A DNA stretch of 64,000 nucleotides from Gari tellinella. Lineage: Eukaryota; Mollusca; Bivalvia; Cardiida; Psammobiidae. A model generated the notes under the pieces. That model had not been told where the DNA came from and did not search any database. It was given only the letters and a program-made list of their open reading frames with translations. The position numbers and the translations under genes are program-made. Shown here piece by piece: positions 59,102-64,000 of the stretch (position 1 is the stretch's first letter; each line of letters starts with the position of its first letter). Location of the stretch: contig OV277858.1 of NCBI GenBank assembly GCA_922989275.2, forward strand, positions 15,546,727-15,610,726. Direction: 5' to 3'.

Positions 59102-59272
59102 TTGATGTTACATACTAATAGTTCAAAGGGGTATTCTACAAATCTGAGACACGGATCCCTAGATATGTTAATACAGTTTATTTTGGTTAATTATGAAAAC
59201 GTCACAAATTGAGATTGTTTACGATTTATAATACCAATTAACCAAAAAATCATACAGCGAGTACAAAGTCGT
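59102..59272. repeat. 0.17-kb insert, copy X1
   Basis: The first 108 bp (TGATGTTACATACTAATAG through ACAAATTGAGA) are nearly identical to 60062-60173. The next 57 bp, from TTGTTTACGATT to ACAAAGTCG, are present at 60174-60230 in the opposite orientation. TTGAGA and TCTCAA flank the segment here. Confidence 0.85.
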
Positions 59273-59514
59273 CTCAACATGATTCAACAATGTAGTCAAT
59301 CATTTTTTACTGTTTTTTTTTTCTCATAAACGCAAAAGTTGGAAGTCATTTCATAAATTAAAAGTGCTTGCAAGACTTGCTGTTGGAGATGAATTAACAA
59401 TGCTGTCTATCATCTTAAATTGTTTGTTTTTGTCATACATACTTAGCTTTTAAGTCGTTCAAGAACTAAACGGTGCTTTGACAAGGCAGGGTGCTTAGCC
59501 TGTAAACCGTTTAA

Positions 59515-60387
59515 GGTGTCGTAATACCTTTAAAACTGCAAAATTTGCAAATGAACAAAATATTCAACACCAAACGACATGCATTACACGGCTATTTGAT
59601 CAATACATCACACCCCATTTAGCACCCCGTGGTTCAGCCGGTCCATCCACGAAACCAGAGAGAGGCGTTTTTGCTATTGCGTTATATATGGGTTTCCCAA
59701 TTTTAAACTCATTATTGATATGCATTTTTTTAGGGATGGAGCTAAGGAAAATTACTTACGAAATATGTGCCTTCTTATTGCTTGAAATGAAAAGGACAAC
59801 ATTTGAACACCCATGGGTATACGTACTGTGTCATGCAGTCTAAATGACACGAGTATTAGTTAATTAACGTTTTCCGCACCCCTTATTTACAAATATACGG
59901 CGGTACGTTTGCGATAGCTTTCACTGTTGATAGCCGTTTGCCATGCGGATTGAAGCAGATGTAAGGAAAGTATCTTTTCGAGGGCGAACCATGTCTCATA
60001 ACTTTGATAAATTGCTCCAACTGTTTGCAACAAGGCGTTACGTAATAGAAGTCGACTTCAAATGATGTTACATACTAATAGTTCAAAGGGGTATTCTACA
60101 AATCTGAGACACGGATCCCTAGATATGTTAATACAGTTTATTTTGGTTAATTATGAAAACGTCACAAATTGAGACGACTTTGTACTCGCTTTATGATTTT
60201 TTGGTTAATTGGTATTATAAATCGTAAACAATTAAAATATTGTTTTTTTTGGTTTTTTTTTAAAATGACATATTATGGTGGGGTTTGTACCATTGTAACC
60301 TATCAGCTATGAACTGCGGGAATAAATTATACATCATAAAAACAGATTAGAAAACTCCACTGGCAGTATCAAAACTTACACGCTACC
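59515..60387. mobile_element. 873-bp TIR element flanked by TTAA, inserted in satellite DNA
   Basis: TTAA at 59511-59514 and 60388-60391 flanks inverted ends GGTGTCGTAATACC and the complement of GGTAGCGTGTAAG, which are imperfect. Joining the flanks at a single TTAA restores a normal satellite word (CGTTTAAGAAATGAACG), which supports a clean insertion. Inside is copy X2 (60062-60230) of the insert at 59102. No transposase is visible. The target fits piggyBac or Kolobok-like elements. Confidence 0.82.
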
Positions 60388-60660
60388 TTAAGAAATGAAC
60401 GATGTTGCAAGACTAGCTGTTGGAGATTATTTATCAATGTAGTCAATCATATTTTAATGTTTGTATTTTATATATATGCTTAGCTTGTAAGTCGTTTTGG
60501 AAATGAACGGAACTTGCACGCCTATCTATCGGAGATGATTTAACAATGCATATTTACTGTTGAATTTGTCATATATGCTTAGCATGAAAGTGTTTAAGAA
60601 ATTAAAATAACTTGCAGATCTTCCTTTCAAAGATGATTTACCATTGAGATAAGTCATCTG

Positions 60661-63600
60661 TTCAACACATGTGTACAACAGTTTACGAGTATGTGATGCA
60701 AAACGGAATTCAGAGACTTGCGCTTATCAAATGCGTATTGTACCAAAACAGCATTTTTTTTTCTAATTACAATGTTGAGTCGCGCTTACGAAATGTCCAT
60801 TCCCTATGCCGTCTCGCATAGCTGGCAAATGTGCCAACTGAAACTCATAATTGTATTAAACCAACATAAGCAACCCTGGATACCTGAGGACTTTGATTCA
60901 AAGAAAGGCAAATGACGAAAAATTAACCCAACCACCTCAACAAGGTTTTTGCAGAGGGGTTGGGAATCATTCTAATGTTCCGTATATCATGCAGCATTAG
61001 AATGACATAAGTAATCTCTAACGTGAAAAAACATGATTTTCCTAACTTCGAGAAAGAAAATAGTTTTAGATGTGCCAGCATGTATAGACCATTTTGCATT
61101 GTCAGTACTGACAAATGAAGTAACTGAAACAGAAATAATACACATAGTGTAATATAATTAAATGATATGTGTATCATCCAACTAAATTACATGTGTTAAA
61201 ATTGTTTTTAGCATTATCAAATGCAATTTTATCAAATAGTTGACCTTGATAATGATGTCAGGAAATATGAATGGCAAATGAAAGCGTCAACTTCAATGTT
61301 CTACTGCTTACCAACATCAACCGATGATTAGTCTGCTAGCAGGATGATGTATGTGCTTTAAAAAACGGTAAAAACTGTTCAGCGATTTAACACAAGGCTT
61401 GAAAAAGGCGGCAAGTTCCGTTCAACTTCTCGAAAATTAGACAATACAGTTGTTTTCAAACAAATCCAATTACGCGATCAAGTAAGGTATCAAGTTGTCG
61501 AAGTAATGCGATAGCAAGAACTTTGGAAATTAGTTTCCGAAACATTTTTACAAGCCTTTACTCCATACGACTTTTAAAATATGCATTACTTTAGTAAACA
61601 AAACGCAATAGTTACCTCAACGCTGGTCACATCGTCAATGAATCGCCATCTTGATTGCAGCTGTGTGATTTTGAAATGTAATAAAGCATTTTGGTAGAAA
61701 TGGGATGGTCTAGATGAACCGAACACTTCGATTGATAGAATAATATTTCAACACATTAAAATCAGTCTAAGTTTGTATTTTGAAGTGATTAGACGTGTTT
61801 TTGTTTTTGAAAGCCGACGAAAACTTGCACGCTCATTCACGATTGGATGAAGTTCAAACTTTTAACACATCATCAGTTATAATACAGCTGACTGTTGAAC
61901 AAATCAAGCTTGGGACATACATAGCTGTTTCAGTGTCCGTTGTATTTTGTTATATGATGTTGGGTTGAGGACATTACATAATAAGCTGAAATTGAACTTC
62001 GTGAACAATATATTTCTTTACGCTAATATATGTATCAAACAGCTGCCGGAATGTTTGGTAGATATACCTCGCATAGCAGAATGTAGAATGCAAATTAAAC
62101 AATTATGCCTGTATTACGTTTCACTGTTACATTAGCTATGAATACGTTTAGAAATCACCGTGTATAACGCAGCACATGGAGTGCGTGGTTGTTTCGCACG
62201 CGATGTTATTGCTTAAACGATATTATGTGAGTAAAAACGAATAGCATTTCTCTTACAGAACTGCCAGTTGAAAATACTATAGCACACGGAATGTCCTACT
62301 TACCAGTTCGATGACTTAGATTGTCCTGGTTTTTCAAACACTTCAGCACAGTGTGATGTGTCGCATAGGGTCGATGTATGTGCCGCACGTCAAAGAGAGA
62401 TGCATGTGCGACACAACTCTTGTCTGGCAAGCATAAGCTTTATAAGACTCAAGTTGTTCACTAAATCGACATGAATATATCAATTAACCTCGAACTAAAC
62501 TTTATTATTCTTGAAAATTGTGACCATGAGTATTGTGCAGAAACCTTTTGAAAAACAATGACAATTTGAGTGTTCAATCAAGAAGTTCTAAAAAAGAGAA
62601 CAAAAGAAATTGTTCGATTTTACTCACCGAGTTCCTTTATTGCCGCTTATACACATACACCAATGCCAAACAGTACCACATCCCCATGTATTTCGTACTA
62701 CAAGATGATAACGCAAAGGTGGTTTTAAAAACTGGCGAAAAGTTGTAAGACAAAGTAAACAATACATATATCGGTATAATGAGATAATTTCAATCAAATA
62801 AACACGTATTGCTGTTGTTATTTTTCGACCGGAAAAGACGTTTCACGTCATTTTCAAGCTTGGTTCGAATGGGCAGCGGAATACTTTTAAGAATAAGTGA
62901 CTTTAAAAGGGTAGAATTAGTAGATTGAAAATATGTAGATCTAGTAAAATCCTACAGTAAAACACGTATATTATTGCTCTATCCGGAAAGTCTATTTCGC
63001 TTGTTTGCAAGTTTGTTTTAGAACTGACAAAATAGGTGTCAGACAAAAAAAGTACATAACAAATAAAGTGAGACACATATTTTTCTGGCCAGGAAAAACA
63101 TTTTAAGTCATGTGCGAACTAGGTTTGTTAGTGAATGAAAGTGCGCCCATTTAAGATGGCGGGTGGGGATAAAGCAAACTTTAATATGATGTTATTGTCA
63201 TTTTATAAAATAAAGTATACAGAACCAAAACGTAGCATACATATAAAGCCTACTTTGCCGATTGGAAGTTTATTTCTAACCGTTAGTTCTAGTCAATGCA
63301 AGCCATTGTGCTTAGTGAATATGACATTATTTTTTCTGAGGATGAGGCAACATTTATTGTCTTTAGAATTCTGATTTTGAATGTCTAGAACGTGAAATAC
63401 TCTGAATGCCTATTATTCCTACAAAGAATCACGTTTTCGTCTTTCCGGTCATTTGGAAGCTACGGGTTGTAGTCAATTGACGTGATTTGTTTTGCACTGT
63501 CGCAAACTTTAGAATGTATGATTTTAAAGGTCCATGAAAAGAAAATAGCATAACCAGAGATAAATACGTTATCACATAAACGTGAAAACTATATAGGTCC

Positions 63601-64000
63601 GTAAAAATCATAAGTCCATCTGGGCATATAATTTAAACCAACTTTCGAATCACCAACGTACTGTATTACTACACCGAATATAAACATGGTCGACTTAGAT
63701 TTCGAAATGGGTCAAAGTGTAAAAAATGACTGCACGATAAGCAGGAGTTCGACAATGACAGTTTTCATTATGCTTGTATAAATTAAAATAGAGCTATCGA
63801 CATTTGCATTACTTCTCATCAGTCTAGCATCATAAACATCTCCAACACTCTTACTTGTTTCAGAATAAACAACAAATTCGTCACTGTATAGATAGTTTAT
63901 AAAACGATCAAAATGTGTGTTCATTCGCATAGCAGAATATAACTTGCATTGTGAAGACTTGCATTTTTATCGTGTCAGTGTAATATTTCTTAATCAAAAA
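60661..64000. other. Unassigned AT-rich DNA
   Basis: No supportable gene was found in 3.3 kb. The ORFs at 60718-60915, 61947-62135, 62533-62748 and 63135-63374 are open from Met to stop but show no family motif, start context or neighbouring exon. An isolated exon of a host gene cannot be excluded for 62533-62748, which is hydrophilic at both ends. Confidence 0.4.

Larger units (their letters stand above)
58805..60660. repeat. Satellite units, second block, interrupted
   Basis: Diverged units of the 47.5-51.8 kb satellite occur at 58805-59100, 59273-59510 and 60392-60660, with the same AGCTGT(C/T)(A/G)GAGATG and TACTGTTTG words. The first units share GTATTGCTGGCAGA with those at the left edge of the main array (about 48040), not with its adjacent right edge. 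The block is broken by a 0.17-kb insert at 59102-59272 and by the TTAA element. Confidence 0.88.

Noticed and set aside
60718..60915. 65-residue ORF as a transposase fragment
   Set aside because: I could not match it to any helix-turn-helix or DDE motif, and the surrounding DNA has no element ends.

Overview
This window looks like AT-rich, repeat-dense, intergenic or deep-intronic nuclear DNA of an invertebrate, most likely a bivalve mollusc or a close lophotrochozoan. That assignment is an inference. It rests on the mix of old CR1/L2-like LINEs, Penelope-like elements (PLEs), tRNA-derived SINEs, foldback and TTAA-type DNA elements and a roughly 110-bp satellite, together with the lack of any compact bacterial-style gene. 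I found no host protein-coding gene that I can support. Every coding stretch I recognise belongs to a retroelement, and all are broken. Short ORFs elsewhere look like chance openings in AT-rich DNA.

Layout. 1-150 is a (GATA)n microsatellite next to a 0.2-kb repeat that recurs at 35.0 kb. 1.43-1.64 kb holds a tRNA-derived SINE. 2.2-3.0 kb is an inverted copy of a repeat (family A) found at 15.0-16.8 kb and again inverted at 28.8-29.95 kb. 6.5-6.65 kb is a foldback. 7.54-9.04 kb holds two side-by-side 0.7-kb inverted-repeat elements packed with ATCGGT/ACCGAT motifs. 10.4-14.95 kb is a nearly full-length CR1-like LINE with a 2A-like motif ahead of its endonuclease, split in the RT by a 0.9-kb repeat (family R). 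19.1-20.05 kb is a 937-bp element flanked by TTAA. 20.6-21.4 kb is an L2-like LINE remnant. 21.8-22.03 kb is a compound foldback. 22.6-28.5 kb carries several copies of a CAAACAGTTTGG palindrome.

30.3-32.0 kb (minus) is a LINE with an intact ORF1 followed, in the same frame after one TAG, by the start of ORF2, then an internal deletion to its 3' tail. 35.2-35.6 kb is a head-to-head PLE insertion with a 13-bp target duplication. 36.0-36.85 and 39.7-40.95 kb are two LINE copies that have lost the RT core. 41.5-42.4 kb is a mariner-type MITE. 44.25-46.8 kb (minus) is a LINE with a 773-bp TIR element inserted just after its FADD motif. 47.5-51.84 kb is the satellite array. 53.0-55.57 kb (minus) is a PLE in which GIY-YIG endonuclease sequence lies upstream of the RT, and whose frame contains TGA codons, one at a position where related proteins have Cys. 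Satellite units reappear at 58.8-60.66 kb, interrupted by an 873-bp TTAA-flanked element. 60.7-64.0 kb shows nothing I can assign.

The autonomous parts (LINE ORF1, LINE ORF2 and the permuted PLE) would supply RT and endonuclease. The SINE at 57.9-58.15 kb has a 3' tail resembling the tail of the LINE at 30.3 kb, which suggests a LINE/SINE pair. The TIR and foldback elements carry no recognisable transposase and would need one in trans. Family-level calls come from reading translated motifs by eye; no database search was run.
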